Source of the DNA: Tahibacter sp042701255
GTDB taxonomy: Bacteria; Pseudomonadota; Gammaproteobacteria; Xanthomonadales; Rhodanobacteraceae
Direction of reading: 5' to 3'
Assembly (NCBI RefSeq): GCF_042701255.1
Contig: NZ_CP170554.1
Location: 744,001 to 808,000 of the forward strand
Length of the DNA: 64,000 bases
Shown: in pieces, positions 45,009-54,538 of the stretch
Position numbering within the stretch: position 1 is the first letter of the stretch
Layout: every line of letters begins with the position of its first letter
Program-made: the position numbers and the translations under genes
The notes under the pieces: model-generated
Database searches by the model: none
Told to the model about the DNA's origin: nothing
What the model saw: only the letters and a program-made list of their open reading frames with translations

Positions 45009-45332
45009 ATGAGAAAGTCAGAGAAGTATTCGGACGAAGTGCGGGAGCGGGCGGTGCGGATGGTGCTGGAGCACCAGTCCGAGTACGACTCGCAATGGGC
45101 AGCGATCGAGTCGATCAGCGGGAAGTTCGGCTGCACGACGGAGACGCTGCGTCGCTGGGTTCGGCAGGCCGAGCGCGACCAGGGCAAGCGTGCGGGTCCG
45201 ACGACAGCAGAACAGGCGCGGATCAAAGAGCTGGAGCGAGAGCTGCGTGAGCTGCGGCAGGCCAACGAGATCCTGCGAAAGGCAAGTGCGTATTTTGCCC
45301 AGGCGGAGCTCGACCGCCGGTCCAAATCATGA
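45009..45332 (+). CDS. IS3-family transposase OrfA
   Basis: This 107-residue protein has a helix-turn-helix (SDEVRERAVRMVLEHQSEYD, then ISGKFGCTTETLRRWVRQ) that binds the IS ends, and a C-terminal leucine zipper (ELERELRELRQANEIL). GAGAGGATAGAGCG precedes the ATG. Its stop overlaps the orfB ATG (ATGA at 45329-45332); IS3 elements normally fuse the two by -1 frameshifting, and the orfB frame is indeed -1 here. Confidence 0.93.
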   Translation: MRKSEKYSDEVRERAVRMVLEHQSEYDSQWAAIESISGKFGCTTETLRRWVRQAERDQGKRAGPTTAEQARIKELERELRELRQANEILRKASAYFAQAELDRRSKS

Positions 45333-46228
45333 CGGCGTTTATCGACCAACACCGCGACGCCTACGGAGTCGAGCCGATCTGCAAGGTGCTGCCGATCGCT
45401 CCGTCGACCTACTACACCCACGCGGCGTGTCAGGCGGATCCGCAGCAGCGCTCGAACCGGTCGTGGCGAGACGATGCGCTGTGCGGCGAGATTCGCCGAG
45501 TCTGGGACGAGAACAAGCAGGTCTACGGTGTGCGCAAGGTGTGGCGTCAGCTGCTGCGCGAAGGCGTTGGCGTGGCGCGGTGCACGGTAGCGCGGCTGAT
45601 GAAGCGGCTGGGGCTGGCCGGCGTGGTGCGCGGCAAGGTGATCAAGACCACGCACAGCGACAAGGCCATGCCCTGTCCACGCGACCAGGTGAACCGGCAG
45701 TTCCGGGCCGAGCGTCCGAACCTGCTGTGGGTGTCAGACTTTACCTACGTGTCGACCTGGCAGGGATTCGTCTACGTGGCGTTCGTCATCGACGTCTTTG
45801 CACGGCGGATCGTGGGCTGGAAGGTGTCCAGCTCGGCCCGCACCGACTTCGTGCTCGACGCCTTGGAACAGGCCTTGTACGCCCGCCAGCCCACGCAAGG
45901 CGGCCTGATTCATCACTCTGACCGCGGCGTCCAGTACGTCTCGATCCGCTACACCGAGCGTCTGGCCGAAGCGGGTATCGAACCGTCCGTCGGCAGTGTC
46001 GGCGACTCTTACGACAATGCGCTGGCCGAGTCGATCAATGGACTGTACAAGGCCGAAGTGATTCACCGGCGATCCTGGCCCAACCGCGAAGCGGTCGAAC
46101 TGGCAACGCTGGAATGGGTCGACTGGTTCAATCACCGTCGACTGCTGGGGCCTATCGGCAACGTTCCGCCGGCAGAAGCTGAGGCGGCCTACTACCGGCA
46201 AATCCGTGAGCTCGCCATGGCGGCGTGA
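45329..46228 (+). CDS. IS3-family transposase OrfB (DDE integrase)
   Basis: This 299-residue catalytic subunit carries the rve integrase core. First Asp is in LLWVSDFTYV, the second in HSDRGVQY, and Glu in DNALAESINGLYK, with the family ending WVDWFNHRRLLGPIGNVPP. An N-terminal HTH_21 region (YGVRKVWRQLLREGVGVARCTVARLM in outline) is complete. No damage is seen. Confidence 0.95.
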   Translation: MTAFIDQHRDAYGVEPICKVLPIAPSTYYTHAACQADPQQRSNRSWRDDALCGEIRRVWDENKQVYGVRKVWRQLLREGVGVARCTVARLMKRLGLAGVVRGKVIKTTHSDKAMPCPRDQVNRQFRAERPNLLWVSDFTYVSTWQGFVYVAFVIDVFARRIVGWKVSSSARTDFVLDALEQALYARQPTQGGLIHHSDRGVQYVSIRYTERLAEAGIEPSVGSVGDSYDNALAESINGLYKAEVIHRRSWPNREAVELATLEWVDWFNHRRLLGPIGNVPPAEAEAAYYRQIRELAMAA

Positions 46229-46409
46229 CTCACACCAATGAGTCTCCGGGATTCCCGGGGCGGTTCAACACCAGTATCAGGAATTCTTTGAGAAACATTG
46301 GCTTGAGTATTCTTAAGTCTCGAGTTTCACCGCTGAAGTTTGTTAGCTGACCACCTGGCGGGCTGTCGAGAAACCCAACCGTTGAGCGACAATGATATGA
46401 CCAGTCTAT

Positions 46410-46580
46410 CGTGAGACGGATCGATGCGTAGGCACGCAAGGGCGTCGGCAGGGAAGCCAAACTGAGTTTCCTGGCCAATGCGCTGATTGAAAACTGCAAC
46501 GGCCTGGTCGGCAGTGTGGACGTTCGTCACGCGACCGGCACCGGCGAACGCGAAGGCGCTCTGCCCAACCGCTGAACTCG
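46410..46580 (+). pseudogene. Remnant of an IS5-family transposase
   Basis: The translated stretch RKGVGREAKLSFLANALIEN, then GLVGSVDVRHATGTGEREGA, matches the interior of IS5-type (DDE) transposases, where a KEAKL.FMG.ALMENR pattern is followed by a TGTAER-like one. Only about 50 residues remain, with stops on both sides. It lies between the IS3 element and hsdR and marks an older insertion. Confidence 0.6.
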
Positions 46581-46675
46581 GGCATGCCGCCCACTCAGTG
46601 CGGTGGGGCCCGGTTCTCAAAGCCTTGATCAGAACGATCAATAAGCGTCACCAAGCGGCGAGAGGGAGCAAACAA

Positions 46676-49474
46676 GTGACGAAAACTGAGGCCCAAACCA
46701 GATCGGAGCTAATCGATCAGCAACTTGCCCTGGCAAGCTGGGACGTGAAAGCTCCGGCCCAGGTTGTTGAGGAGTTCGACATCCTCACCGCCTCGTCTGT
46801 AGGCGTGGCCGAGCCACGCACACCCTATGGGGGACACCAGTTCAGCGATTATGTCTTGCTCGGCAAAGACCGCAAGCCCCTTGCGGTAATCGAAGCCAAG
46901 AAGACCAGTCGCGATGCCGCCATTGGCCGCGAGCAGGCAAAGCAGTACTGCTACAACATCCAGAAGCAGCTGGGCGGTGAGCTGCCGTTCTGCTTCTACA
47001 CCAACGGTCACGAGCTCTATTTCTGGGATCTGGAAAACGCGCCGCCGCGCAAGGTGGTCGGCTTCCCAACGCGTGATGATCTGGAGCGCTTTGCCTACAT
47101 CCGACGCAATCGCAAGCCGTTGACGCAGGAATTCATCAACACCTCGATTGCCGGGCGCGATTATCAAATCCGCGCCATACGCTCCGTGCTCGAAGGCATC
47201 GAACAGAAGAAGCGCGATTTTCTTCTGGTGATGGCCACCGGCACCGGCAAGACCCGGACTTGCATCGCCATGGTCGATACCTTGATGCGGGCTGGCCACG
47301 CAGAGAAGGTGTTGTTCCTCGTGGACCGTATCGCCTTGCGTGAACAGGCACTGGCCGCCTTCAAGGAGCACATGCCCAACGAGCCGCGCTGGCCCAATGT
47401 GGGTGAAAAGCTGATCGCGACGGACCGCCGTGTGTATGTCGCCACCTACCCGACGATGCTCAACATCATCCGGGACGACGCGCAGCGCCTGTCGCCGCAC
47501 TTCTTCGATTTCATCGTGGTCGATGAAAGCCATCGCTCTATCTACAACACCTTCGGAGAGGTGCTGGACTACTTCAAGACCATCACGCTGGGCCTGACGG
47601 CCACACCAACCGACATCATCGACCACAACACTTTCCAGCTTTTCCGTTGCGAAGATGGCATTCCCACGTTTGCCTACACCTATGAAGAAGCCGTGACCAA
47701 CGTGCCGCCTTATCTCTGCAACTTCCAGGTCATGAAGATCCAGACCAAGTTCCAGATGGAAGGCATCAGCAAGCGCACCATCTCGCTGGAAGACCAGAAG
47801 AAGCTGATCCTGCAGGGCAAGGAGGTTGAAGACATCAGCTTCGAGGGGACCCAGCTTGAAAAGCAGGTTGTCAACAAGGGCACCAACACCCTGATTGTCC
47901 GCGAGTTCATGGAAGAAGCCATCAAGGACGCCAACGGTGTGCTGCCGGGCAAGACTATTTTCTTCTGCGCCACCAAGGCCCATGCGCGGCGCATAGAAGA
48001 GATCTTTGACAAGCTGTACCCGCAGTACCACGGTGAGCTGGCCAAGGTGCTGGTGTCGGACGACCCTCGCGTCTACGGTAAAGGCGGTCTGCTCGATCAG
48101 TTCACCAACAACGACATGCCGCGCATCGCCATCAGCGTGGATATGCTCGACACAGGCATTGACGTGCGCGAGATCGTCAACCTGGTCTTCGCCAAGCCGG
48201 TCTACTCGTACACCAAGTTCTGGCAGATGGTCGGGCGCGGCACCCGCCTGCTGGAATCCAGCAAGCCCAAGCCCTGGTGCCTTGAGAAGGATGTGTTCCT
48301 GATCCTCGACTGCTGGGACAACTTCGAATACTTCAAGCTCAACCCCAAGGGCAAGGAGCTGAAAGCCCAATTGCCGCTGCCGGTGCGGCTGCTGGGCCTG
48401 CGTCTCGACAAGATCGAAAAGGCCAAGGACAGCGGCCATGCCGACATCGCCGCGCGTGAAGTCGCCAAGCTCCGCCTGCAGATTGCGGCGCTATCCAGAG
48501 AGTCGGTGGTGATCAAGGAAGCCGCCGCTGCGCTGGCGCGGCTGGACGACGACAACTTCTGGATCAGCCTCAACCACGACCGGCTGGAGTTCCTCCGTGC
48601 TGACATCAAGCCGCTGTTCCGTACCGTGTCGGAGGCCGACTTCAAGGCCATGCGCTTCGAGCGCGACCTGCTGGAGTACTCGCTGGCCGCTTTGAGCGAA
48701 GAAAAGGAACAGGCCGGCGCCCTCAAGGAAGGCATCGTCGAACAGATCAGCGAACTGCCGCTCTCCATCAGCTTCGTAAAGCAGGAAGATGCCCTGATCC
48801 GCGCCGCGCAAACCAGCCACTACTGGGCCAAGGCGAATGAAGACGCCTTCGACGAACTGGTCACCAAACTCGGCCCGCTGATGAAATTCCGCGAGCAATC
48901 CACCGGCCAGGAACAAACCCATCTCGATCTGGCCGATGAACTGCACAAGAAGGAATGGGTGGAGTTCGGCCCGCAACACGAGGCGGTCAGCATCACCCGC
49001 TACCGTGAAATGGTGGAAAACCTGATTGCCGAACTCACCGCGCATAACGTGGTGCTGCAGAAGATCAAGAACGGCGAGGCAGTGAGCAGCGAAGAGGCCA
49101 ATGCACTGGCCGAACTGTTGCACGAAGAGCACCCGCACATCACCGAAGACCTGCTGCGCCAGGTCTACAAAAACCGCAAGGCGCGCTTTATCCAGTTCAT
49201 CCGCCACATCTTGGGCATTGAAGTGCTCAGAAGTTTTCCGGATGAAGTCAGCGCCGCCTTTGACCAATTCATCCGTGCCCACACTTCGCTCAGCAGCCGG
49301 CAAATGGAATTCCTCAACCTGTTGAAGAACTTCATCATCGAGCGCGAAAGGGTGGAGAAGAAAGACCTGATCAACGCCCCCTTCACGGTCATCCATCCGC
49401 AAGGCATCCGTGGCGTGTTCAGCCCACTTGAAATCAACGAGATCCTGCAGCTGACCGAACGGTTGGCCGCCTAA
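46676..49474 (+). CDS. hsdR: Type I restriction enzyme, motor and nuclease subunit HsdR
   Basis: The 932-residue subunit cuts unmodified DNA after ATP-driven translocation. An N-terminal PD-(D/E)xK nuclease is visible as YVLLGKDRKPLAVIEAKK. The helicase has Walker A ATGTGKTRT, DEAD-like DESHRSIYN, TLGLTATP, and motif VI-type QMVGRGTRL. The C-terminal region is helical and contacts HsdM. GTG 46676 was preferred because GGGAG lies 10 nt before it; a start at 46487 would run through the IS5 remnant. It begins the operon hsdR-hsdM-hsdS-AAA-HNH. Confidence 0.92.
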   Translation: MTKTEAQTRSELIDQQLALASWDVKAPAQVVEEFDILTASSVGVAEPRTPYGGHQFSDYVLLGKDRKPLAVIEAKKTSRDAAIGREQAKQYCYNIQKQLGGELPFCFYTNGHELYFWDLENAPPRKVVGFPTRDDLERFAYIRRNRKPLTQEFINTSIAGRDYQIRAIRSVLEGIEQKKRDFLLVMATGTGKTRTCIAMVDTLMRAGHAEKVLFLVDRIALREQALAAFKEHMPNEPRWPNVGEKLIATDRRVYVATYPTMLNIIRDDAQRLSPHFFDFIVVDESHRSIYNTFGEVLDYFKTITLGLTATPTDIIDHNTFQLFRCEDGIPTFAYTYEEAVTNVPPYLCNFQVMKIQTKFQMEGISKRTISLEDQKKLILQGKEVEDISFEGTQLEKQVVNKGTNTLIVREFMEEAIKDANGVLPGKTIFFCATKAHARRIEEIFDKLYPQYHGELAKVLVSDDPRVYGKGGLLDQFTNNDMPRIAISVDMLDTGIDVREIVNLVFAKPVYSYTKFWQMVGRGTRLLESSKPKPWCLEKDVFLILDCWDNFEYFKLNPKGKELKAQLPLPVRLLGLRLDKIEKAKDSGHADIAAREVAKLRLQIAALSRESVVIKEAAAALARLDDDNFWISLNHDRLEFLRADIKPLFRTVSEADFKAMRFERDLLEYSLAALSEEKEQAGALKEGIVEQISELPLSISFVKQEDALIRAAQTSHYWAKANEDAFDELVTKLGPLMKFREQSTGQEQTHLDLADELHKKEWVEFGPQHEAVSITRYREMVENLIAELTAHNVVLQKIKNGEAVSSEEANALAELLHEEHPHITEDLLRQVYKNRKARFIQFIRHILGIEVLRSFPDEVSAAFDQFIRAHTSLSSRQMEFLNLLKNFIIERERVEKKDLINAPFTVIHPQGIRGVFSPLEINEILQLTERLAA

Positions 49475-49489
49475 ATAACAGGGCACACC

Positions 49490-51153
49490 ATGCTGCTAAA
49501 CAACCCCGAACTCAAAAGCAAGATCGACCAGCTCTGGAACAAGTTCTGGAGCGGCGGCATTAGCAACCCGCTTACCGCCATCGAACAGATCACCTACCTG
49601 CTCTTCATGAAACGGTTCGATGAGCTGGACCAGAAGCGTCAGGTCGATGCCGAGTGGACCGGCGAGAACTACATCTCCAAGTTCACGGGCACGTGGATTC
49701 CGCCCGAATACCGCAGCCAGCCGGAGCCCGAGAAATTCGCCATCGACAAGCGCAGCCTGCGCTGGAGCGAATTCAAGCGCATGCAGGCCGAAGAGATGCT
49801 GCAGCACGTGCAGGGCAAGGTGTTCCCTTTCTCAAGGACCTGAATGGCGCCGAATCCAACTTCACCCACCACATGAAGAACGCCGTCTTCATCATCCCCA
49901 AGCCCGCCCTGCTGGTGGAAGCGGTGAAGACCATCGACGACATCTTCGAGGTGATGGAGAAGGACTCGAAAGAAAAAGGCCAGGCCTTCCAGGACATCCA
50001 GGGCGATGTCTACGAGTTCCTGCTGTCCGAGATCGCTACCGCCGGCAAGAACGGCCAGTTCCGCACTCCGCGCCACATCATCAAGCTGATGGCCGATCTG
50101 GTGCAGCCGCAACTGGGCCACAAGATTGCCGACCCGGCCTGTGGTTCAGGCGGCTTTCTACTCGGCGCGTATCAGTACATCGTCACCGAACTGGCGAAAA
50201 AAGCAGGTGTCCAAGACCTCAAGCCCGATGAAGACGGCTTCACCCGCACATCGGTCGCGGCAGCGCTCACCGAAAAGGCGCAGGCCATTCTGGCCAGCTC
50301 ACTGTGGGGCTATGACATCGACCAGACCATGGTGCGGCTAGGGCTGATGAACCTGATGATGCACGGCATCAACGAGCCGCACATCGACTACAAGGACACC
50401 CTCAGCAAGAGCTACACCGAGGAAGCCGAATACGACATCGTGTTGGCCAACCCGCCCTTCACCGGCAGCATCGACAAGGGCGACATCAACGAGCACCTGC
50501 AACTGGCCACCACTAAGACCGAGCTGCTGTTTGTCGAGAACATCTATCGCCTGCTCAAGAAGGGTGGCACCGCCTGCGTCATCGTGCCGCAGGGAGTGCT
50601 GTTCGGCTCCGGCGGCGCCTTCAAGACCCTGCGCCAGATGCTGGTGGAGCGTTGCGACCTCAAGGCCGTGATCACCCTGCCTAGCGGCGTGTTCAAACCC
50701 TATGCAGGGGTCAGCACCGCTATTTTGCTGTTTACCAAGGTCTGGGGGCCAAAAGACAAGGTGAGCAAACCCGCCACCGAACACGTCTGGTTTTACGAAA
50801 TGGCCGCCGACGGCTATTCGCTGGACGACAAGCGCAGCAAGCAGGAAGGCTCTGGCGACCTGCAAGACATCGTCGTCAGATATCACTCACGCAATCCCGC
50901 TACTGACATCGACCGCACCGCCAAGTGCTTCATGGTGCCGCGCGCCGAGATTGCCGACGAGAAGAACAACTACGACCTCTCGCTCTCCTGCTACAAGCAG
51001 GATGTCTTCGAGGAAGTGCACTACGACGCGCCGGGTGTGATTCTGGACCGGTTGATTCAGGCCGAAGTGGGTGGTGTAGATGAAGCGGAACTCATTAAGG
51101 TGCAAAGCGGCATCGTGCGCGAGCTGCTGGAGTTGAAGGGGATGGTGGGATGA
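49490..51153 (+). pseudogene. hsdM: Type I restriction enzyme methylase subunit HsdM, one frameshift
   Basis: Read in two frames it is a complete HsdM of about 554 residues. The N-terminal domain (MLLNNPELKSKIDQLWNKFW) continues after the shift into the methylase core, with SAM loop DPACGSGGFLLGAY and catalytic NPPF in IVLANPPFTGS. Near 49827-49833 one C is missing: adding it restores KVFPFLKDLNG. As written, translation stops at 49843, leaving only 117 residues. HsdR and HsdS are intact; without the methylase HsdR would attack the host or stay inactive, so a sequence error is plausible. It begins 15 nt after hsdR and overlaps hsdS by ATGA. Confidence 0.88.
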
Positions 51154-52751
51154 GAGTCGTCACCCTCGGCGAAGTATGCAAAGTTATTTCAGGATCGACG
51201 CCAAAGAGGGAGAAGGCCGAATACTGGGGGGGGGATATTCCATGGGTTACACCAAAGGAAATCAGCCGCTTGTCTTCGCCCTACTTGTGGGACTCTGAAG
51301 AAAAAATCACCCAAGAAGGATTTAATTCCTGCTCTACATCCATGCTCCCAATTGGTTCTGTACTGCTGAGCTCTAGAGCGCCTATTGGACTTCTGGCGAT
51401 TAACAAGGTGCCTGTCTGTACAAACCAAGGATTCAAAAGTCTTGTTCCGGGCAATGAGGTAAATTCTGAGTACCTCTATTACGTTCTCAATGCCAATGTA
51501 AAAGCCCTTCAGGCCCGAGGAAATGGCGCAACATTCAAGGAGCTGGCCAAGCCGGCCGTCGAGAACTTCGAAATCCCTCTACCACCCGTCGAAGACCAAA
51601 TCCGCATTGCCCATCTGCTCGGCAAAGTGGAAGGACTGATCGCTCAGCGCAAACAACACCTGCAACAACTCGACGATCTGCTCAAGAGCGTGTTTCTGGA
51701 GATGTTCGGACCTGAGAGCCCTGGCTATGAAGATTGGCCGCTGGTCGAAATTCGCGAACTCGCGGCCAAACATAAAGGTGCAATGCGAACGGGGCCATTC
51801 GGCTCCAACTTGCTACATAGTGAATTCGCTCCGGACGGGGAAGTGGCAGTGCTGGGCATCGACAACGCTGTGCAAAATAATTTTGCGTGGGGCGAACGCC
51901 GCTTCATCTCGAATGAAAAGTATCAGGAACTCCAGGGTTACCGCGTCTTTCCGGGTGACGTGATCGTCACGATCATGGGCACTATCGGCCGCTCTGCGGT
52001 GATCCCTGATGACATTCCCGTTGCCATCAACACAAAGCACCTTGCCGCGATTACGCTGAACCGAGAAGCCGCTAACCCTGTGTTCCTGTCCTATGCCATT
52101 CACTCCAGTCCTTTTGTGCTGAAGCAGTTTGCAAGCAAGAATCGTGGGGCCATCATGAGCGGTCTCAATTTGGGCATCATCAAGGAAACCAAGATCAAGC
52201 GTGCGCCAATTGACCTGCAAAACCGTTTTGCTGAGATTCACTCGCGTGTCGATCATCTCAAATCCAGCTACCAGCAAAGCCTCACTGACCTCGAAGCCCT
52301 CTACGGTGTCCTGAGCCAGCAGGCCTTCAAAGGTGAGTTGGATTTGTCGCGGGTGGCCTTGCCTGCCGCCCCCATCGAGGGAGAAAGCCCAGTGGCCGTT
52401 GCCGTGCCTGCGCCCATCACCATGCTGGTGATCGAGCTGCCCGAAACCGATTTGCTGCTGCCCGCACTGCAAGACCGCACACAGCTGGAGCCGTTCTTGC
52501 GTTTCTGGTTGGAGGCTTATCGCAAGCAGTTGGGCATTGTGGCTTTCTGCCTCGAACGCTTCATTACCGCCGCGCAAACCCGGCTGGCTGAACTGCACCC
52601 GGACAATGATTTCGTATGGGCTGCCAGCGACTACGAGTCGATCAAGACCTGGGTGTTCGAGGCCTTGGCCACTGGTGCCTTGACGCAGGCGTTTGACGAC
52701 AACGGCAACCGCATCGAGCTCAAAGGCGGCGCCGAGCAAGGCCTGGCATGA
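51150..52751 (+). CDS. hsdS: Type I restriction enzyme specificity subunit HsdS
   Basis: The 533-residue protein sets the DNA target. Two target-recognition domains are seen: residues about 1-150 (GEVCKVISGSTPKREKAEYW, PLPPVEDQIRIAHLL) and about 190-370 (REINGEL-like ANKGAMRTGPFGSN, AIMSGLNLGIIKETKI), each followed by a conserved helix. Beyond the second helix a roughly 140-residue extension (PITMLVIELPETDLLLPALQD and on) is unusual, since typical HsdS ends near 400-450 residues. Lower GC than the chromosome suggests transfer. The stop overlaps the next ATG (ATGA, 52748-52751). Confidence 0.9.
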   Translation: MRVVTLGEVCKVISGSTPKREKAEYWGGDIPWVTPKEISRLSSPYLWDSEEKITQEGFNSCSTSMLPIGSVLLSSRAPIGLLAINKVPVCTNQGFKSLVPGNEVNSEYLYYVLNANVKALQARGNGATFKELAKPAVENFEIPLPPVEDQIRIAHLLGKVEGLIAQRKQHLQQLDDLLKSVFLEMFGPESPGYEDWPLVEIRELAAKHKGAMRTGPFGSNLLHSEFAPDGEVAVLGIDNAVQNNFAWGERRFISNEKYQELQGYRVFPGDVIVTIMGTIGRSAVIPDDIPVAINTKHLAAITLNREAANPVFLSYAIHSSPFVLKQFASKNRGAIMSGLNLGIIKETKIKRAPIDLQNRFAEIHSRVDHLKSSYQQSLTDLEALYGVLSQQAFKGELDLSRVALPAAPIEGESPVAVAVPAPITMLVIELPETDLLLPALQDRTQLEPFLRFWLEAYRKQLGIVAFCLERFITAAQTRLAELHPDNDFVWAASDYESIKTWVFEALATGALTQAFDDNGNRIELKGGAEQGLA

Positions 52752-54538
52752 AGCTGCTGCGCCTCAAGATCACCGACCCTGAAGGTTTTCGCAGCCTGCC
52801 CGCTGGCTTCGAGCATTACTTCCGCACCGAGTGGAGCTTGCAGGACGAGCTGGCGCAAGCGAATGACTTTGCGCCCTTCGTTTGCGCAGGGCCAAATGGC
52901 AGCGGTAAATCCAACCTGCTTGAAGCGCTGGCGGCGATCTTCTTTCAGCTGGAAGTGCTGCGCGTGCGCCGCAGCTTTCTGCCCGAAGCTTTGCAGGACG
53001 AGGCGCTGGATGTTTCGCCCGTCGCCTTTGAGCTGGAATACCTGATCCGCGTGCCCGCTGAGTACCGCAGCCCCGACAGCCCGCCTTGGGCGAAGGTGGG
53101 TGTGTCGAAAAACGCCGGCGAATCGGTGCGCTTTCTTTGGGAGAACCAGGGCGACTTTAGCGCCGATGTGTACGAGGCGTTCAAGGGCGGACACGCCGAT
53201 ATCCTGCTGCCGCGGTACGTGCTGGGTTATTCCTCGGGCGAGAACGAAATCCTCAGCCTGCCGTTCTTCAAGATGCGTTTCGTACAGTTCGACGAGTACT
53301 GGAACGCGCTAGCCAAGCAACTACCCTATCCTGGTTACCCAGAAACGCGCCTCGCTTTCCTCGATAACGGTTTTAGTCAGGCCATCCTGCTGTGCAATCT
53401 GCTGTTTCAGGACCAGGCCACCTTGCAGCCCTTCCGCGAGAACATAGGTATTGGGGAGCTGAAGCAGTTCCGCATCATTCTGCGGAGGAGTATTCCCGTC
53501 ACGCGACACCAGTTGGCAGCCTTCACATCGGGTGACTTCATCATGCCCACCGAGACGGAGGATGGTCGGTTCTCGGATACCGATGCGGTCTATCTTGATC
53601 CAGCTGCCGGAGACTATCGGCTTAAGCTGTTGCACGGCTTAGAGGCGAATGAGCGTACACAAAAAACCTCCATCATCGAGAAGCTTAAACGCTGCGCCAC
53701 GCTATATTTTTACGATGAGTCGTCGGACACCCTGACCCTTGATTACTGGGTCAATGAGCACACCAAGAAAGCCTTCCGTGCCAATTTTGATGATTCGCCT
53801 CTGGCCTTGTTCCAGGCGCTGCAAGTTCTGCTGGCGCTGAATCTGTACCCGGTTAGCGAAGCCCTGAAGGCGGATCTCTACACCTCGACCAGTCCCTACG
53901 TCAGCGAGACGGTACCGACCTTGGCGTCCGATGAGCGCGCCATGCGCATCAAGAACTTCTACTTCACGAAACAGGGCGTTGAGAAGCCGATGCTTCTCAA
54001 AGAGTTGTCGGATGGCGAGCACCAGTTGCTGCACAGCCTCGGCTTGTGCCTGCTGTTCCGCGACACCAACAGCCTGTTCCTGCTCGACGAGCCCGAAACG
54101 CACTTCAACCCCGACTGGCGCGCCAACTTCATCAGCCGCTTGCGCCAGTGCCTGCCCGGCAACGGTGAGTTCGCGCGGGAGATGCTGATCACCACCCATA
54201 CGCCTTTCCTGATTTCCGATAGCAAGCCGGAGAAGGTGCTGGTGTTTGCCAAGGACAAAACCAGTGGCAAGGTCAGTATCAGCCACCCGCCGTACAACAC
54301 GCTGGGCGCCTCGATCAACAAGATCACCATGAACACCTTTGGGAAGCGCGAAACCATCGGCGGCCATGCGCAGGCCTTGCTCGACGCGTTGCGGGCCCGC
54401 TTTGAACAGGGCACTGAAGACAAGGAAGCCCTGATCACGGAAATTGACCAGCAGCTTGGTGACTCGGTGGAGAAAGTGCTGCTGATCAAGGCCATTTTCG
54501 ATGACGATCAGCCAGACAACAGGGAGGCGAAGGGCTGA
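52748..54538 (+). CDS. Restriction-system-associated AAA/ABC-type ATPase (Septu PtuA-like)
   Basis: The 596-residue ATPase has Walker A GPNGSGKSN (residues about 48-56), a central variable region, an ABC-type signature LKELSDGEHQLLHSLGL, and Walker B LFLLDEPETHFNP followed by TTHTPFLISDSKP. This is the SMC/RecF-like OLD-type ATPase found next to type I restriction genes and in Septu systems. It overlaps hsdS and the HNH gene at both ends, so all are translated together. It probably senses phage or a broken restriction state and licenses the nuclease; this is inference from homologous systems. Confidence 0.85.
   Translation: MKLLRLKITDPEGFRSLPAGFEHYFRTEWSLQDELAQANDFAPFVCAGPNGSGKSNLLEALAAIFFQLEVLRVRRSFLPEALQDEALDVSPVAFELEYLIRVPAEYRSPDSPPWAKVGVSKNAGESVRFLWENQGDFSADVYEAFKGGHADILLPRYVLGYSSGENEILSLPFFKMRFVQFDEYWNALAKQLPYPGYPETRLAFLDNGFSQAILLCNLLFQDQATLQPFRENIGIGELKQFRIILRRSIPVTRHQLAAFTSGDFIMPTETEDGRFSDTDAVYLDPAAGDYRLKLLHGLEANERTQKTSIIEKLKRCATLYFYDESSDTLTLDYWVNEHTKKAFRANFDDSPLALFQALQVLLALNLYPVSEALKADLYTSTSPYVSETVPTLASDERAMRIKNFYFTKQGVEKPMLLKELSDGEHQLLHSLGLCLLFRDTNSLFLLDEPETHFNPDWRANFISRLRQCLPGNGEFAREMLITTHTPFLISDSKPEKVLVFAKDKTSGKVSISHPPYNTLGASINKITMNTFGKRETIGGHAQALLDALRARFEQGTEDKEALITEIDQQLGDSVEKVLLIKAIFDDDQPDNREAKG

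Larger units (their letters stand above)
44959..46267 (+). mobile_element. Complete IS3-family insertion sequence
   Basis: The element is 1309 bp. Its ends are imperfect inverted repeats of about 28 bp: TGAACCGCCCCG at the left, with CCCGGAG-CTC further in, mirrored at 46240-46267. The trinucleotide ACA directly flanks both sides (44956-44958 and 46268-46270), a target duplication of the size made by IS3 elements. It carries orfA and orfB, both intact, so it is likely still functional. It sits about 400 nt before hsdR. Confidence 0.9.
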
